Source: Savagea sp.
GTDB lineage: Bacteria > Bacillota > Bacilli > Bacillales_A > Planococcaceae
Direction: 5' to 3'
Assembly: GCA_030146155.1 (NCBI GenBank)
Contig: JASLCF010000016.1
Span: 1 to 6,566, forward strand
Length of the DNA: 6,566 bases
A model generated the notes under the pieces. It did not search any database, had not been told where the DNA came from, and saw only the letters and a list, made by a program, of their open reading frames with translations. Positions 5,904 through 6,566 of this stretch are shown one piece after another; the stretch's first letter is position 1, and each line of letters begins with the position of its first letter. The translations under genes and the position numbers were made by a program.

Positions 5904-6320
5904 ATGAAATGGGTAGTTGCTGTCGATGGTTCTGAACATGCAATGCGTGCAGCCACTTATGCGTTCTCACTGGCTCAACATATTCCATCTATTACTGTTG
6001 AAATTTGTTCTGTTGATGCAACGGAGCAAAAGCGTAGTGAAGTGATTGTGACTGAAGTGACGGAAGAGATTCAGCAAGAAGCAATTGAGGCTTATTTTAA
6101 ACAATATGAAGAGGTTGCTGAAAGTTTTGGTGTGCCAACGACAACACATGTTTTGTCAGGTGTGCCCAAACGTGTGTTGCGTGATTATATGAATGCGGGT
6201 AATGGGGATCATTTGTTTATCGGGAGTCGTGGGTTGAATGGTTTTGAGGAGTTTGTATTGGGTAGTGTGAGTCATAGTTTGATGAAGCATGTGAATGTGC
6301 CTGTTACGATTGTGAAATAA
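5904..6320 (+). CDS. Universal stress protein, UspA family
   Basis: This is a cytoplasmic single-domain Usp protein of 138 residues, the normal size. Counting from the upstream ATG at 5898, the first strand is K-W-V-V-A-V-D-G-S (4-12), with the conserved Asp10 that faces the nucleotide. The C-terminal ATP-binding motif G-2x-G-9x-G-S is complete (Gly109, Gly112, Gly122-Ser123), followed by the final strand V-P-V-T-I-V-K. This suggests the ATP-binding subclass (MJ0577-like). ATG 5904 is chosen because AAGGGGG (5890-5896) is seven bases from it but only one base from the ATG at 5898. Such proteins form dimers and accumulate under starvation, oxidative or DNA-damage stress; the role here is inferred, and the photolyase next door fits a stress theme. 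The last third of the gene uses noticeably more G/T-rich codons (TTG, GTG, AGT, GGG) than the other genes. Confidence 0.93.
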   Translation: MKWVVAVDGSEHAMRAATYAFSLAQHIPSITVEICSVDATEQKRSEVIVTEVTEEIQQEAIEAYFKQYEEVAESFGVPTTTHVLSGVPKRVLRDYMNAGNGDHLFIGSRGLNGFEEFVLGSVSHSLMKHVNVPVTIVK

Positions 6321-6324
6321 ATGG

Positions 6325-6368
6325 CGTGAAGGGTGACTCTTGAGAGGAGTTGTCTTCACGTTTTTTTT
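6325..6368 (+). terminator. Strong intrinsic terminator after the stress protein gene
   Basis: CGTGAAG (6325-6331) pairs perfectly with CTTCACG (6354-6360), with further pairing possible inside (for example CTCT with AGAG at 6337-6346). Eight T follow directly (6361-6368). It starts five bases after the stop codon. Confidence 0.85.
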
Positions 6369-6380
6369 GTGGGGAAAATA

Positions 6381-6455
6381 GAAGTGTCGGCGATGAATTT
6401 GCTTTGCGTTCACGTCTTCGCGTTCAGCGGGGCGGGCGGCAATTCTTATCCAATT
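6381..6455. repeat. GC-rich intergenic direct repeat, copy 1
   Basis: This copy starts GAAGTGTCGGC and ends CAATTT. Its 43-base core (6401-6443) matches copy 2 at 40 positions, and all three differences are transitions. The heptamer GCGTTCA occurs twice inside (6406-6412 and 6420-6426), 14 bases apart. It is far richer in G and C than the flanking genes and has no plausible coding frame or ribosome site. Confidence 0.8.
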
Positions 6456-6462
6456 TTTGAAT

Positions 6463-6539
6463 GAAGTGTCGGCTTAGAGTTGCTTTGCGTTCACGTTTTC
6501 GCGTTCAGCAGGGCGGACGGCAATCCTCCTCGACAATTT
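6463..6539. repeat. GC-rich intergenic direct repeat, copy 2
   Basis: This is the second copy of the unit. It shares the 11-base head GAAGTGTCGGC (6463-6473), the core (6482-6524, offset 81 bases) and the CAATTT tail, while an 8-9 base segment between head and core and a segment before the tail have diverged. The tandem placement suggests local duplication of a unit that may be dispersed in the genome. The remaining bases to 6566 hold nothing I can identify. Confidence 0.8.
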
Positions 6540-6566
6540 AATATGGGTAATGATTAGGTGTTGTCG

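Noticed and set aside
6156..6413. Open frame of 85 codons on the - strand over the stress protein end and the terminator
   Set aside because: His/Thr/Gln-rich low-complexity translation caused by the G/T-rich + strand; it runs through a strong terminator hairpin and has no ribosome site.
6381..6539. Possible CRISPR array
   Set aside because: Only two copies, the repeated unit is too long (over 70 bases) and the gap between copies is 7 bases, so there is no repeat-spacer layout and no cas gene.

Overview
The window looks like chromosomal DNA of a low-GC Gram-positive bacterium (Bacillota, most likely Bacillales; genus not determinable by eye). The reasons are A/T-rich coding sequence with many TTA and AAA codons, G-rich Shine-Dalgarno sites (AAAGGAG, AAGGGGG), stem-loop plus T-run terminators, a cre-like catabolite site, and a multidrug exporter that reads like NorA of staphylococci. 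Six complete genes lie on the + strand. The first codons of a seventh, divergent gene lie at the left edge on the - strand.

Left part (1-2520): the edge gene begins like an NhaC-family Na+/H+ antiporter. A roughly 220-bp divergent control region separates it from a LysR-type regulator gene. That region holds a cre-like site, a TATAAT -10 box read leftward and an inverted repeat. The regulator is followed 77 bp later by a norA-like MFS exporter with its own possible promoter and a clear terminator.

Middle part (2530-4642): two closely linked genes, about 12 bp apart, encode a 202-residue helical protein I do not recognise and a roughly 462-residue protein. The second has TPR-like helical repeats and a C-terminal domain that reads as a degenerate GGDEF domain (GNQGF at the signature, so probably not a cyclase). 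A terminator-like hairpin sits directly on the stop codon of the second gene.

Right part (4644-6566): a class I DNA photolyase has an intact C-terminal FAD/tryptophan-triad core. Its N-terminal antenna domain is about 45 residues short, and it carries substitutions near the flavin and substrate, including Gln where E. coli has Glu274. A possible terminator on its stop codon and an extended -10 promoter lead to a universal stress protein gene with a strong terminator. The last 190 bp contain no gene but hold two copies of a GC-rich direct repeat.

The genes suggest a stress and efflux neighbourhood: drug export, light-driven repair of UV damage and a general stress protein, with an uncharacterised TPR/pseudo-GGDEF pair between them. 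The points most worth following up are the compact photolyase, the unknown gene pair, and the hairpin placed just ahead of the photolyase ribosome-binding site.
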